Shown: positions 53,837-64,000 of the stretch, one piece after another
Layout of the letters: the number at the start of each line of letters is the position of its first letter
How positions within the stretch are numbered: position 1 is the stretch's first letter
Origin: Allobrachymonas sp.
GTDB lineage: Bacteria > Pseudomonadota > Gammaproteobacteria > Burkholderiales > Burkholderiaceae_C
Direction of reading: 5' to 3'
DNA: 64,000 bases
NCBI GenBank assembly: GCA_030529505.1
Contig: JAUMWT010000005.1
Coordinates: 1-64,000, forward strand
Notes under the pieces: model-generated
What the model saw: only the letters and a program-made list of their open reading frames with translations
The model's database searches: none
Told to the model about the DNA's origin: nothing
Made by a program: the position numbers and the translations under genes

Positions 53837-54508
53837 TTATTCCAGCGATTGCGTGCCATGCAGCAAAAAGGTGCCGTCGTCTTGCTGCACCAGCACGCCG
53901 CTTTCTTCAAAGTGCTTCATTACGCGGCTGACCATTTCGCGCGATGCGCCCACCATTTTGGCCACGTCCTGGCGCGAGACTTTTTTGCGCAGGATTTTGT
54001 TGCCCGCGGCGTCTTCCTGCGCCATGTCTTGCAGGGTGCTGAGCACGCGGCCGTACACGTCCATCAGCGCCAGCGAGAGGATTTGCTTGTCGGCCCGGCG
54101 CAGGCGGCGCACCAGCCCTCGCATGATGGCGTCGGCCATGGTGGCGTTTTCGCGCAGGCAGTGGGCAAAGGCTTCGCGCTCCAGCACCAGCGCATCGGTC
54201 GGGGCTTCGGCGCGCACGGAGGCGGAATGCGGCTCGCCATCGATCAGGCTCATTTCGCCGATGCAGTCGCCCGTGTCCAGCGTGGCGATGATGACTTCGC
54301 GCCCGCGCGCATCTTGCGAAAGCACCCGCGCCTTGCCCGAGAGGATGATGAAGAGCGCGCCCGAAATCTGGTCTTGCTGCACGATCAGCTCGTTGCGCTT
54401 GTAGCGTTTTTTGCGCATGGTGGCAGACAGCAGGGCAGACTGCGCGGGCGAAAGGTCGCTGAACAGGGCGACGCGCCGGATCAGATCGGTATCGGTCACG
54501 ATGGTCAT
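53837..54508 (-). CDS. Crp/Fnr-family transcriptional regulator
   Basis: A 223-residue regulator with an N-terminal cyclic-nucleotide-binding fold (LIVQQDQISGALFIILSG, then GDCIGEMSLIDGEPHSASVRA) and a C-terminal winged helix (VSRQDVAKMVGASREMVSRV). The N-terminus lacks the Cys cluster of oxygen-sensing Fnr. GEMSLIDGEPHSASV resembles the cyclic-nucleotide pocket of Crp, so cyclic-nucleotide binding is possible. The ATG at 54508 has AGGAG six bases upstream. Similar regulators are common in Burkholderiales; the regulon is unknown. Confidence 0.88.
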   Translation of the reverse strand: MTIVTDTDLIRRVALFSDLSPAQSALLSATMRKKRYKRNELIVQQDQISGALFIILSGKARVLSQDARGREVIIATLDTGDCIGEMSLIDGEPHSASVRAEAPTDALVLEREAFAHCLRENATMADAIMRGLVRRLRRADKQILSLALMDVYGRVLSTLQDMAQEDAAGNKILRKKVSRQDVAKMVGASREMVSRVMKHFEESGVLVQQDDGTFLLHGTQSLE

Positions 54509-54803
54509 GAAAAACTCCTGGCAAATGCGGGTAAGAGCAGCGGGCAAGAACGAATACAGGCGGCGCTGGGCCTTGTCGTGTTGAATGGCAAAAGGCGAAG
54601 CTGGAAAAGCGAGGGAGGGGTTTGTTCCGTCCTATGCCTTGCCTGCTTCTGTCTCATGCGCGTCTTTCGGGTTCTTTCGATCGCCAAGCGCAACGGCGGC
54701 TGGTGCACGGGGCAATTGAAAAGCCGAATATTGTGTGGCAAAGCGTGTGACTTTTTCACTCGCTGGCCCGCCGCTTGTCACGCCTCGGTATGATTGTCGG
54801 CCT

Positions 54804-55071
54804 AGAGCCTGTTCAAAGTCTTTCCATGTGTGCGCAAGTGCAACAAATGGCCAGGATCGCGGCGCACGCCGCAGCCAAGACTCGCTGTCTTGGCAAGGGG
54901 TGCAACAAAGAGCTTGCTCATTTGCTGCCTTGCCCGAAGGGTTGCCTGGCAAAGACAGCATCTTCTGCGTTGCAAATGCTCGCCGGGCGGCTAGCCTGCC
55001 TGTGCTTTGCGCCTTGCAGCTACTGCCTTTGCCAAGCAACGCACACGATGCGAAGACTTTGAACAGGCTCT
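54804..55071. repeat. Miniature inverted-repeat element (copy C, 268 bp)
   Basis: Bounded by perfect 19-base inverted repeats AGAGCCTGTTCAAAGTCTT (54804-54822) and its complement (55053-55071). The outer 11 bases are those of the other elements, while the inner part differs. TA-containing flanks (CTA and TTA) fit an IS5-like target. It ends three bases before copy F. Confidence 0.8.
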
Positions 55072-55073
55072 TA

Positions 55074-56256
<1,183 letters not shown>

Positions 56257-56265
56257 ACGTGGCCT

Positions 56266-56405
56266 GAAAGCGCAGGCGGCCGCTTGCGCTTTCTGATGAT
56301 TGGCCGATCGTGATTCTGGTTCGGATTGCGCCAGCCTTGCAGCCAAACAAGCAAAACCAGCCAGACCAACAATGCAGCGGATGCCATGTGGCATCCGCTT
56401 TTTTT
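56266..56405 (+). terminator. Hairpin and rho-independent terminator after trxB
   Basis: Just after the stop codon there is a GAAAGCGCA/TGCGCTTTC hairpin (56266-56293) without a T run. The clear terminator follows at 56376-56405: a ten-base stem AGCGGATGCC/GGCATCCGCT with a four-base loop and seven T. Confidence 0.88.
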
Positions 56406-56605
56406 AGGGCGCTCGTTGCAGGCGAGCGGCGGTGTCGGCTGGGTTTTTGTGGTTCTGGCAAGGCGCTGCCCGATGCCTTTCGCTCGCTGCTGGCGCTTTG
56501 CGGGAGCGGGCTTGCTTGAACAAGGCGCAACGCTTGAGCAGGCCTGGCGCTTATCTTTTGAGACGCCGCACTCGAAGCGGCCTGGCGCACAAGCCTGCGC
56601 CTTGT

Positions 56606-57568
56606 TCAGCCCTGCGTTGAAGGGATTTGAAACTGCTGCCACCCTTGCCAAACGGCCCCGGGCGCCAGCAGCACGGGGCTGTCGATCTGCGCGGCCTCGA
56701 TGCACACGAAGTGCTGCCAGGCATAGGGGGGCAGATCGAGCAAGCGGGCGCACAAGGCCGCGTGCGGGCTCCAGATGACGGTTTGCCCCAGGCTGGCCGA
56801 TTGCTGCGAGCGCAAAGAAGTATCGCCGCACGTCAGCGTGGCGCCAAAGGCCGGGTACACGCGATCGACTTCGCCTGCAAAGCGGATCGGGCCTTGCTGC
56901 ACGGGGTGGCTGGGGTTGGCGTTTGGCCGGGCGTCCCAGTAACGGATGCCTTCTGCGCCGCTGATACGCGTTTGCGCGATCTGCGGGGTTGCCAAGTAGC
57001 CGTGAAAAGCCGTGGTAAAGGGCATGGGGGTGCTGCCCGTATTGCGCACACGCAAACGCAAGGAGAGGCTGCCAGCCGTTAGCTTGACCAGCAAGTTGGC
57101 CTCAAAAGCATGCAGCCACAAGGGCTTGGAAGGGGCGCCAGCAGCTTGCGGTGGGTTGTGCAGCAGGTGGGGCGGTATGTCGGTGTGGCGCAGGCGCAAG
57201 TTGGCGCTGTCGGGCGTTTGTTCCTGCAGCTTCCAGCGCAGCAGGCGTGCCAGGCCGTGCTTGGGCAGGGGGCCGCGGCGGTTGAATTGCGGCCAGCAGA
57301 TGGGGATGCCGCCGCGAATGGCGCTGCGCCCCTGGGCCACGGCCTGCCAGTTGATGCGGGGGCTCAAGTACAGGCGCTCGTGTTCCTGGAGCGTGTGGTG
57401 TGCGTCGTGATGGGCCGTGCGCCACGACAGCACCTGTGCGCCATGCAGCGAGATGGTGGCCGTGTCCCCTTGCGGCGTGCGCAAGTGGCAAACGGGCCAG
57501 TCGCCCGGCCACGGCTTGGGCCGGGTGCGGGGGTTGCTTGGGGGATGAGAGGGGGCGTTGTCGAGCAT
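56606..57568 (-). CDS. D-hexose-6-phosphate mutarotase (aldose epimerase family)
   Basis: A 320-residue protein of the YeaD-like glucose-6-phosphate 1-epimerase family, which interconverts anomers of hexose 6-phosphates. Seen are AIRGGIPICWPQFN, the active-site His in PKHGLARLLRW, TAFHGYLATPQI, VDRVYPAF and the catalytic Glu region CIEAAQIDSP. The ATG at 57568 is taken; the frame is open further but the added 53 residues look random. It follows hisA by 74 bases on the same strand, in the place where hisF usually stands. Confidence 0.85.
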   Translation of the reverse strand: MLDNAPSHPPSNPRTRPKPWPGDWPVCHLRTPQGDTATISLHGAQVLSWRTAHHDAHHTLQEHERLYLSPRINWQAVAQGRSAIRGGIPICWPQFNRRGPLPKHGLARLLRWKLQEQTPDSANLRLRHTDIPPHLLHNPPQAAGAPSKPLWLHAFEANLLVKLTAGSLSLRLRVRNTGSTPMPFTTAFHGYLATPQIAQTRISGAEGIRYWDARPNANPSHPVQQGPIRFAGEVDRVYPAFGATLTCGDTSLRSQQSASLGQTVIWSPHAALCARLLDLPPYAWQHFVCIEAAQIDSPVLLAPGAVWQGWQQFQIPSTQG

Positions 57569-57642
57569 GGGGTCAGGTGCTGGCTTGCTGCGTGCAGGAA
57601 GAGTGGGTGGGGCGGGGCGCTCGGCTCCGTTCTGCGTGGGCC

Positions 57643-58392
57643 TCAATCCGCTGCTTTCATCAAACGGTCGGCCAGCGCCTGGGCCTGGGCAAAGTCCAGG
57701 TCGCCGCTGTAGATGGCGCGGCCGCAAATCACGCCTTCAATGCCTTCGTCGGCCACGGCGCAAAGTTTTTCAATGTCTTGCAGATTGCTCAGCCCGCCCG
57801 AAGCAATCACCGGCAGGGCGCTGGCCTGGGCCAGCTTCACGGTGGCTTCGACGTTGATGCCGCTCAGCATGCCGTCGCGCCCGATGTCGGTGTAGATGAT
57901 GCTTTCCACGCCCAGGTGCTCGTACTTCTTGGCCAGATCGCACGCCTCGTGGCCGGTGAGCTTGCTCCAGCCGTCGGTGGCGGCCTTGCCGTCCTTGGCG
58001 TCCAGCCCGACGATGATGTGCCCGGCAAAGGCGCTGCAAGCGTCAGACAAGAAGCCCGGGTCTTTGATGGCTGCCGTGCCGATGATGACGTAGCGCAGCC
58101 CGGCATCGATGTATTGCTCCACGGTGTCCAGATCGCGAATGCCGCCGCCCAGTTGCACGGGGATTTCGCCGCCCACCTCTTGCAGAATCTCTTTGACCAC
58201 GTCCAGGTTCTTGGGCTTGCCGGCAAAGGCGCCGTTCAGGTCCACCAGATGCAGGCGGCGCGCGCCTTGCTCAAGCCAGTGCAGGGCCTGCTCCACGGGC
58301 TTGGTGTTGAAGGTGGTGACCTTGTTCATGTCGCCTTGTTGCAGGCGCACGCATTGGCCGTCTTTCAAATCAATGGCGGGAATGAGCTGCAT
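57643..58392 (-). CDS. hisA: ProFAR isomerase HisA
   Basis: Fourth-step isomerase of histidine biosynthesis: 1-(5-phosphoribosyl)-5-[(5-phosphoribosylamino)methylideneamino]imidazole-4-carboxamide isomerase. The 249-residue barrel begins [17 protein letters not shown] (catalytic Asp 8), has [25 protein letters not shown], and the second catalytic Asp in [10 protein letters not shown], then [11 protein letters not shown]. The ATG at 58392 is the family start. hisF, which normally follows and uses its product, is not next. Confidence 0.95.
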   Translation of the reverse strand: MQLIPAIDLKDGQCVRLQQGDMNKVTTFNTKPVEQALHWLEQGARRLHLVDLNGAFAGKPKNLDVVKEILQEVGGEIPVQLGGGIRDLDTVEQYIDAGLRYVIIGTAAIKDPGFLSDACSAFAGHIIVGLDAKDGKAATDGWSKLTGHEACDLAKKYEHLGVESIIYTDIGRDGMLSGINVEATVKLAQASALPVIASGGLSNLQDIEKLCAVADEGIEGVICGRAIYSGDLDFAQAQALADRLMKAAD

Positions 58393-58408
58393 GGTTGAAA
58401 AAAGAAAG

Positions 58409-59188
58409 TTAATGGGCAAGCATGGCGCGCCGTATGGCCATTGCCATGGCATCTGCGTCACGGCGATTTTCGCCGTAAGGAATAGCGATCCAATTGGGTG
58501 ATAGTTGGTTTGATTGCTGGTAATGCACTTCGAGAAAAGCTCTCTCTATGACAACAGATTTGGAGCTCGATTTGCTGCCGAAGTTATAGCCTATGCCTGC
58601 TCTGGAAAAGACACCGATGCTCCCGCTATGGCGCGTTTGGGTGTGCACTTCGGATTCGCGTTCCACTTTGACTTCAACGATTTGCCCTGGATGGAGAAAC
58701 AAGCGGTGGTAATCGGTGTCTGCAGTTTGCAAAAACAAGGTGGATTGCCGAGAGTCCAGCGCCAACACGCCAGGCGCAGGCAAATGCCATTGATGAGTCA
58801 GCGTTTGCTGCAAACCATAGCCGGGCAGGGCTGCGGCCATGCGCTTGGCACAGGCGGAATATCGAATGGCTTTGTAGGGCGCCATGATGAGCACGTCAAT
58901 CAGCTTTTTGATGCCAAGCCAGAGCAAGACAAGGAAGAAAAATAGCAAAAGCGCATTGATTAAACCGCTGAAGAAACCTTTTCTGAGCAGGTTGGCGATA
59001 AAGGCAGAAGCGACCAAGCCTATTCCTGCCAAAGCCAGACCGAGCAAGGTCCAGGCGTAGACTTTTTCCGTCAAGCGAACCGTGTGGGCTGTTGCGAGGT
59101 CTTGGCCTTCATGGGCTTTAAAAGGCTCGTGAGATGTTAAAGAGTGTAAATCCGGGGGGGGGGGTAAATTGTCACATTGATGGCTCAT
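58409..59188 (-). CDS. Hypothetical membrane protein with a C11 tract in its start region
   Basis: A 259-residue protein I do not recognise. Residues 1-45 are soluble, two hydrophobic segments lie at about 46-66 and 75-101, and the rest (about 150 residues) is soluble with a pattern of beta strands. The ATG at 59188 has AAAGGAG six bases upstream. Codons 9-12 are made of a run of 11 C (G11 on the plus strand, 59154-59164), so a change of one base would shift the frame and end the protein early. It sits inside the his gene run, between hisH and hisA, and ends 16 bases before hisA. Confidence 0.75.
   Translation of the reverse strand: MSHQCDNLPPPPDLHSLTSHEPFKAHEGQDLATAHTVRLTEKVYAWTLLGLALAGIGLVASAFIANLLRKGFFSGLINALLLFFFLVLLWLGIKKLIDVLIMAPYKAIRYSACAKRMAAALPGYGLQQTLTHQWHLPAPGVLALDSRQSTLFLQTADTDYHRLFLHPGQIVEVKVERESEVHTQTRHSGSIGVFSRAGIGYNFGSKSSSKSVVIERAFLEVHYQQSNQLSPNWIAIPYGENRRDADAMAMAIRRAMLAH
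59154..59164 (-). repeat. Homopolymer tract (11 G/C) inside a coding start
   Basis: Eleven consecutive G on the plus strand, read as C by the gene. Tracts of this length are prone to slipped-strand changes and are the usual switch of phase-variable genes. It is the longest homopolymer I saw in the window. Confidence 0.9.
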
Positions 59189-59278
59189 GGCAGCTCCTTT
59201 TGGGGTTGAAAAAGAAATGATGCTCAAAAAAGTCCCTTTATTCTCTTTTCGGGTTTGAAGGCTTGGGGGCGCTTGGAA

Positions 59279-59926
59279 TCAAGGCCGCCAATGCAAGAAA
59301 TTGCGATACAGGGCCAGGCCCATATCGGCCGATTTTTCGGGGTGGAATTGGGTGGCGAACAGATTGTCGCGAGCAATGGCGGCGGTGTAGGGGCCGCCGT
59401 AATCGGCCTCGCCCACGCTGTGAACAGGATGAGCAGGCACGGCGTAATAGCTGTGCAGAAAGTAGAACCAGCTTTGATCGGGAATGCCCTGCCAGATGGG
59501 ATGGGCCTGCGTTTGCCGCAGGCGGTTCCAGCCCATTTGCGGCACTTTGTAGCGGCTGCCGTCGGGCTGGGTACGGCCCGCAAGCTGAAAGCGTTTGACT
59601 TCGCCGGAAATCAGATTCAGCGAGGGCGTGTCGCCTTCTTCACTGTGGCTGAGCAGCATTTGCATGCCCACGCACACGCCAAACAGGGGCTTGTTGCGCG
59701 CGGCTTCGAGCACGGCGGGGAGCATGCCGCTGTCGCGCAGGTGCTGCATGCAGTCGCGCATGGCGCCTTGGCCGGGCAGCACGATGCGTTCGGCCTGTTG
59801 AATCTGCTCGGGCTGGCGCGCGATCAGCACCTGCCACTGGCCGTCGGCCGCGTGCGCCACGGCCTGCGCGACCGAGCGCAGATTGCCCATTTCGTAGTCG
59901 ATGACGGCAACGACGGGTTTGCCCAT
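59279..59926 (-). CDS. hisH: Imidazole glycerol phosphate synthase, glutaminase subunit
   Basis: Supplies ammonia from glutamine to HisF for the fifth step of histidine synthesis. The 215-residue class I amidotransferase has the oxyanion region [12 protein letters not shown], the nucleophile Cys 85 in FGVCVGMQM, and the His/Glu pair in [10 protein letters not shown] near the C-terminus. It starts [18 protein letters not shown] at 59926. HisB lies upstream (83 bases); the unknown membrane-protein gene follows before hisA. Its obligate partner HisF is not in this window. Confidence 0.95.
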   Translation of the reverse strand: MGKPVVAVIDYEMGNLRSVAQAVAHAADGQWQVLIARQPEQIQQAERIVLPGQGAMRDCMQHLRDSGMLPAVLEAARNKPLFGVCVGMQMLLSHSEEGDTPSLNLISGEVKRFQLAGRTQPDGSRYKVPQMGWNRLRQTQAHPIWQGIPDQSWFYFLHSYYAVPAHPVHSVGEADYGGPYTAAIARDNLFATQFHPEKSADMGLALYRNFLHWRP

Positions 59927-60008
59927 TTTTCTTTGATGCTTTCTGGTGTTCGAGCGATCAGGCGACGCAACGGCCTGGCCATTTTGGCGCGGTGCTTGCA
60001 AGCTGCTT

Positions 60009-60659
60009 TTACAAACACCCCTTGGTTGAGGGGACGACGCCTGCGCTGCGCGCATCGTGCGCCAAGGCCATGCGCAGGGCGCGGCCAAAGGCTTTGAAGA
60101 TGGTCTCGCACTGGTGGTGGGCGTTGATGCCGCGCAGATTGTCGATGTGCAGCGTCATGCCCGCGTGATTGACCACACCCTGGAAAAACTCCTGCACCAG
60201 TTGCGTATCGAGCGCGCCGATCATGCCGCTGGTAAAGGCGGCGTGAAAGCTCAGGCCCGGCCGGCCAGACAGGTCGATGACCACGCGGCTCAAGGCTTCG
60301 TCCAGCGGCACGTAAGCATGGCCGTAGCGCGCAATGCCTTTTTTGTCGCCCACGGCCCGGGCCAGCGCCTGCCCTAGCGCAATGCCGATGTCTTCCACGG
60401 TGTGGTGACCGTCGATGTGCAGGTCGCCCTGGCAATGCACGCGCAAGTCAATCAAGCCGTGGCGGGCAATTTGCTCCAGCATGTGGTCGAAAAAACCGAT
60501 GCCGGTGTGCAGATCGGCCTGGCCCCTGCCATCCAGATCGAGGGTGAGCGTGATATTGGTTTCGGCCGTTTGGCGGCTCACTTGCGCGCTGCGGGCGGCT
60601 TGGGTGGGGGGCGTCATGTCCGTCATCATGTCCGTTGTGTGCATGGCAGGCAGGTGCAT
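60009..60659 (-). CDS. hisB: Imidazoleglycerol-phosphate dehydratase
   Basis: Sixth step of histidine biosynthesis. Up to 216 residues; the conserved part starts at [18 protein letters not shown], with the metal-binding patterns [32 protein letters not shown] and [20 protein letters not shown]. It is the monofunctional type without the phosphatase domain of E. coli HisB. Several ATGs lie near the start (60659, 60617); none has a clear ribosome site, and the hisC stop is only six bases upstream of the first, so coupling is likely. Confidence 0.94.
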   Translation of the reverse strand: MHLPAMHTTDMMTDMTPPTQAARSAQVSRQTAETNITLTLDLDGRGQADLHTGIGFFDHMLEQIARHGLIDLRVHCQGDLHIDGHHTVEDIGIALGQALARAVGDKKGIARYGHAYVPLDEALSRVVIDLSGRPGLSFHAAFTSGMIGALDTQLVQEFFQGVVNHAGMTLHIDNLRGINAHHQCETIFKAFGRALRMALAHDARSAGVVPSTKGCL

Positions 60660-60665
60660 GCGTAT

Positions 60666-61817
60666 CTATAAAGAGGCTTTGAGGGCGGCCAGCATGGCTG
60701 TGTTTTCTTCGGGCGTGCCCACGGTCAGGCGCAGGCAATTGGCCAGCATGGGATGCATTGTAGAAACGTTCTTGACCAGCACGCCGCGCGCAAGCATGCC
60801 CGCATGCGCCCGCGCGGCCTGATCTGGCGCGCCCAGGCAGCGCACCAGCACCATATTGGCCTGGCTGGGATAGACCTGCAATTGCGGGTGCTGCTCCAAG
60901 TCGGCTTTAATGCGGGCGCGCTCGGCGCGGATGGCGGCAGCCTGCTCGGCAAACACCTGGGCATGTTCCAGCGCGAACAGGGCGCAGCTGCTGTTGAGTA
61001 CGCTCACGTTGTAGGGGGGGCGCACCTTGTCGATTTCATGCGCTACATCTTGCTGCGCAAACAGATAGCCCAAGCGCACGCCGGCCAGGCCGAATTTGCT
61101 CATGGTGCGCATGACCACCACGTGCGCATTGGCTTGCGGGTGGGCTTTGATTTCATCCAGCCAGGTGGCTTGGGCAAAGGGGTGATAGGCCTCGTCCACC
61201 ACCACCAGGCCGCCGTGTCGGGCCACGGCCGCGATGATGCGGCGCATGCTCGCGGCCTGCCATTGCGTGCCGGTGGGGTTGTTGGGATAGGCCAGAAACA
61301 CCAGCTCGGGCCGGTGCTGTGCAATGGCCGCCAGCATGGCGGCTTCGTCCAGATGGAAGTCTGCCTGCAAAGGCACGCCCACGAATTGCAGGCCCAGCAG
61401 CTGCGCGGTGAGCTGGTACATCACGAAGCTGGGCTGCGGCGCCAGAATGGTGGCGGGGCGGGGCGGCTGTTTGCTGCCGCCTTGTTGCAGCAAGGCCGGT
61501 GCGGTTTTGAGCACACTCAAGGCCAGCAGGGTGATGAGCTCGTCCGAGCCATTGCCCAGCACCACGCCGTAATCAGCCGGGGCCTGGTAATGCGCGGCCA
61601 GCGCCTGTTGCAGGGCGTGGGCTTCTTCGCCCGGGTAGCGGTTGATCGACACCTGTGCCAGACGCTGCCCCAGCGCTTGCTGCAAGGTGGCGGGCAGGGG
61701 GTAGGGGTTTTCCATCGCGTCCAGCTTGATGAGGCCGCTGGCCTGTGCGACTTTGTAGGCCTGCATGGCGCGCACGTCCGGGCGGATGCAGGTGGGCAAA
61801 TCAGTGGGTGTGGTCAT
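60666..61817 (-). CDS. hisC: Histidinol-phosphate aminotransferase
   Basis: PLP-dependent transaminase making histidinol phosphate. The 383-residue class II aminotransferase has KLDAMENPYPLP near the N-terminus, LGNGSDELITLLAL, LAYPNNPTGTQW, VVDEAYHPFA and the PLP lysine in MRTMSKFGLAGVRLGY. The ATG at 61817 gives the family-like start; the open frame before it has no homologous look. It is the first gene of the his run on this strand and is followed by hisB after six bases. Confidence 0.95.
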   Translation of the reverse strand: MTTPTDLPTCIRPDVRAMQAYKVAQASGLIKLDAMENPYPLPATLQQALGQRLAQVSINRYPGEEAHALQQALAAHYQAPADYGVVLGNGSDELITLLALSVLKTAPALLQQGGSKQPPRPATILAPQPSFVMYQLTAQLLGLQFVGVPLQADFHLDEAAMLAAIAQHRPELVFLAYPNNPTGTQWQAASMRRIIAAVARHGGLVVVDEAYHPFAQATWLDEIKAHPQANAHVVVMRTMSKFGLAGVRLGYLFAQQDVAHEIDKVRPPYNVSVLNSSCALFALEHAQVFAEQAAAIRAERARIKADLEQHPQLQVYPSQANMVLVRCLGAPDQAARAHAGMLARGVLVKNVSTMHPMLANCLRLTVGTPEENTAMLAALKASL

Positions 61818-62122
61818 GAGCGGATGCGGAAAAAGCAGGCACGAAAAACGCCGATTGATTATTGCACGCGAGGCCCGTGCGCAACCCTGATTGCAAGGCG
61901 GGTCGCGTGGCTGGAAAGCCCAGTGGGCGTGTGCGACAGCAATGCGGATGACAGCGCGGCACAGCGCAATGGGCAAGACGGCGGGCCGTTTCTTTGCGGG
62001 TTGAAATCAAAAGGCCACCGCCTGCTTTGCCAGCTTGCTCAATCGTTGCGTGGCGGCAGCTGGGGCCTTGGCTTGCGGCATTTTTGAAGCGCAAGGCTCT
62101 CTCAAGGGCGGGTGCACAGGCC
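61818..62122. other. Intergenic stretch between dnaG and hisC
   Basis: About 300 bases between two minus-strand genes. It should carry the his promoter. No histidine-rich leader peptide was recognised. Confidence 0.4.
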
Positions 62123-64000
62123 CTAGCTTGGCTCGTTCTGGCGGCCAGCGGCTCGCTGCGCCTGCTGCAATTGCAGGATTTGCTCACCCAGCTGGGCGGC
62201 CAGTGCCACATCGCGCTGGGCATAGGCCATGGCCTGCTGCTGCTTCAGCTCTTGCAGATGCAGGGCCTGCACGTTCTGCAGAAATTCGCCCTGGTCGGGC
62301 TCCACCAGCCGGTGGTCGGAATGCATCAGGCGTTCGGCCAGCGCCTGCAAATCGGCGCAATCGGGCTGTTGCAAGGCAATGCGCAGGGCGCTCCACGGCT
62401 GGGGGCCGTGTTGCAGGTATTGGCTTTCGATCCAGGCGAAGAAAGCCCCGTGCGGTGCGGGCTGGTGCAGCAGCACCTCGTGCGCGGCGGGCGAGAGCCA
62501 ATCCCAGGCCTGCGTGTCGCTTAGCAAATAGCGCAGCACGTGGTCGGCATGGGTGTGCAGGCTGATGCGGCTGCTGCGCTCGGGGGGGCGTTGCCAGTTG
62601 CCAGCGTGGCCGCCGTGTTTGCTCGCCCCGCGTAAGCGCATGCTGCCAGACGATGAAGGCCGTGATGACCACGATTGGCGTTGCTGACCGGCAAACTCAG
62701 GCGCGAAGCCTTGGGCATAGGGTGCAGGCGCTTCGTAGCCATCGGGCCAGCCGGGGTCGTGGCTGGGCTGGCCCTGGTGGCGGCCTTGGGCGGGCGGGGT
62801 GTTGTGGGATGCAGGCGCGGCACTGCGGCCGCCCCACATGGTTTGCAGCTCGTCGGCCGAAAGGTGAATCAGCTGGGCCAGTTCACCTAAAAGCTGCCGC
62901 TTGAAAATGCCATCGGGCAGGGCTTGCCACATGGGTGCGGCCAGGCTGGCCATGCGGGCACGGCCCTCGGTGCTGCTGGGGTCGCAGCCTTCTTGTGCGG
63001 CTTCGATCACAAAGCGGCTCAATGGCAGGGCCTGCTGGATTTGCTCGGCAAAGGCCTCTTTGCCGTAGCTGCGGATGTAGCTGTCGGGGTCGTGCTCGGG
63101 CGGCAAAAACAAAAACTTCACGCTGCGCGTATCCGTGGCATGGGGCAGGGCGGCATCCAGCGCCTTGCGTGCGGCGCGGCGGCCGGCGGCATCGCCATCG
63201 AAGCTGAAGACAACGTGATCGGTGAAGCGAAACAGCTTGCGCACGTGCTCGGGCGTGCAGGCCGTGCCCAAGGTGGCCACGGCGTTGCCAAAATCCATTT
63301 GTGCCAGAGCCACCACGTCCATATAGCCTTCGGTGACGAGCGCAAAGCCGTGCTGGCGCATGGCGGTGCGCGCCTCGAACAGGCCGTACAGCTCGTGCCC
63401 TTTGCTGAACAGGGGCGTTTCGGGCGAGTTGAGGTATTTGGGCTTTTCGTCGCCCAGCACGCGCCCGCCAAAGCCGATGCATACGCCTTTGACGTTGCGG
63501 ATCGGGAACATGATGCGGTCGCGAAAGCGGTCGTAACGCTTGTCTTCCTGGCCTGGCTGCCCTTGTTGTCTTTCTGGCCGGTTGGCGGCGTCTTCGCCGT
63601 GGTGAATCACTAGGCCGCTTTCTTCCAGCAGTGGGTCGGTGTAGTCGGCAAACACCGTGCTCAGGTGGCGCCAGCCGGGCGGGGCATAGCCCAGGCCGTA
63701 GCGGGCGGCAATTTCGCCGCTCAGGCCGCGCTGCTTCAGGTAATCAATGGCGCGCGGGCTGGCCTTGAGCTGCTTTTTGTAGCTGGCAGCGGCTTTTTCC
63801 TGTACATCGGCCAGGGTGGCTTGCTGCTGGCGGCGCGCTTCGGCGCGGGCGCGCTCTTGCGGGCTGGCGTGGTCGTCGGGCACTTGCAGGCCGCATTGCT
63901 GGGCCAGTTCCTGCACGGCGTCCACAAAGCTCATGCCGTTGTGCTCCATCAAGAAATTGATGGCATCGCCGCTTTTGCCGCAGCCAAAGCAGTGGTAGAA
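62123..64000 (-). CDS. dnaG: DNA primase, 5' end beyond the window
   Basis: Makes RNA primers for replication. The frame is open to the right edge; the first visible residues FYHCFGCGKSGDAINF are the second half of the N-terminal zinc-binding domain, so roughly the first 40 residues are missing. Then come the RNA-polymerase core with KVRN-like RFRDRIMFPIRNVKG, the TOPRIM motifs LVTEGYMDVVAL and FSFDGDAAGRRAARKAL, a Pro/Gly-rich linker, and the C-terminal DnaB-binding domain. The usual neighbours rpoD and gatB are not visible; hisC follows about 300 bases downstream. Confidence 0.95.
   Translation of the reverse strand, partial: FYHCFGCGKSGDAINFLMEHNGMSFVDAVQELAQQCGLQVPDDHASPQERARAEARRQQQATLADVQEKAAASYKKQLKASPRAIDYLKQRGLSGEIAARYGLGYAPPGWRHLSTVFADYTDPLLEESGLVIHHGEDAANRPERQQGQPGQEDKRYDRFRDRIMFPIRNVKGVCIGFGGRVLGDEKPKYLNSPETPLFSKGHELYGLFEARTAMRQHGFALVTEGYMDVVALAQMDFGNAVATLGTACTPEHVRKLFRFTDHVVFSFDGDAAGRRAARKALDAALPHATDTRSVKFLFLPPEHDPDSYIRSYGKEAFAEQIQQALPLSRFVIEAAQEGCDPSSTEGRARMASLAAPMWQALPDGIFKRQLLGELAQLIHLSADELQTMWGGRSAAPASHNTPPAQGRHQGQPSHDPGWPDGYEAPAPYAQGFAPEFAGQQRQSWSSRPSSSGSMRLRGASKHGGHAGNWQRPPERSSRISLHTHADHVLRYLLSDTQAWDWLSPAAHEVLLHQPAPHGAFFAWIESQYLQHGPQPWSALRIALQQPDCADLQALAERLMHSDHRLVEPDQGEFLQNVQALHLQELKQQQAMAYAQRDVALAAQLGEQILQLQQAQRAAGRQNEPS

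Overview
The window looks like a chromosomal piece of a betaproteobacterium in the order Burkholderiales, most like Comamonadaceae. The evidence is the high GC content (about 60 % by eye), the gene order tRNA-Gln/prs/rplY, ispE, lolB, TPR protein, mutM, dynamin-like GTPase, mutY, rapZ, recN/nadK/hrcA, and the linked ftsK, lolA and trxB genes. Species cannot be told from the sequence alone.

Layout. 1-351 is the end of an IS5-family element running off the left edge. 586-16807 is a housekeeping block: ribosomal protein L25, PRPP synthetase, isoprenoid and lipoprotein-sorting genes, base-excision repair (mutM, mutY), rapZ, recN, nadK and hrcA. 17043-29615 is a cobalamin-linked region. Two cobalamin riboswitches sit back to back. 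The minus-strand one leads into an anaerobic (class III) ribonucleotide reductase set whose glycyl-radical domain is on a separate small gene. The plus-strand one leads into cobO, cobW, cobN and chlD, the late cobalt-insertion and adenosylation steps. chlD carries a textbook -1 frameshift signal (seven A, five-base spacer, two stacked stems) that would join the AAA+ half to the VWA half.

29700-37106 is housekeeping again (exonuclease I, RodA, DinB, a SPOR lipoprotein, TrmJ). 37230-41923 is an AT-rich, foreign-looking insert: a WYL regulator, a PD-(D/E)XK nuclease-like protein, an unknown protein and a double AAA+ ATPase broken by one in-frame TAG. This is a candidate defence or stress cassette. 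It contains a terminator whose arms resemble the neisserial DNA uptake sequence. 41994-56405 carries an AraC regulator, an esterase-like protein, psd, an Ada-like methyltransferase, catalase, dgkA, lolA, ftsK, a Crp/Fnr regulator and trxB. 56606-64000 carries a sugar mutarotase, a his gene run (hisC-hisB-hisH-x-hisA, without hisF following) and the 5'-truncated dnaG. The x gene contains an 11-base homopolymer inside its coding start, a phase-variation candidate.

A family of miniature elements shares its terminal inverted repeat (core CTGTTCACGATCT) with the IS5 end. Copies lie between the plus riboswitch and cobO, against the sbcB stop codon, in front of katA's terminator and, as a tandem pair, directly before trxB. 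All motif and identity statements come from reading the sequence and remembered family knowledge; no database search was run.
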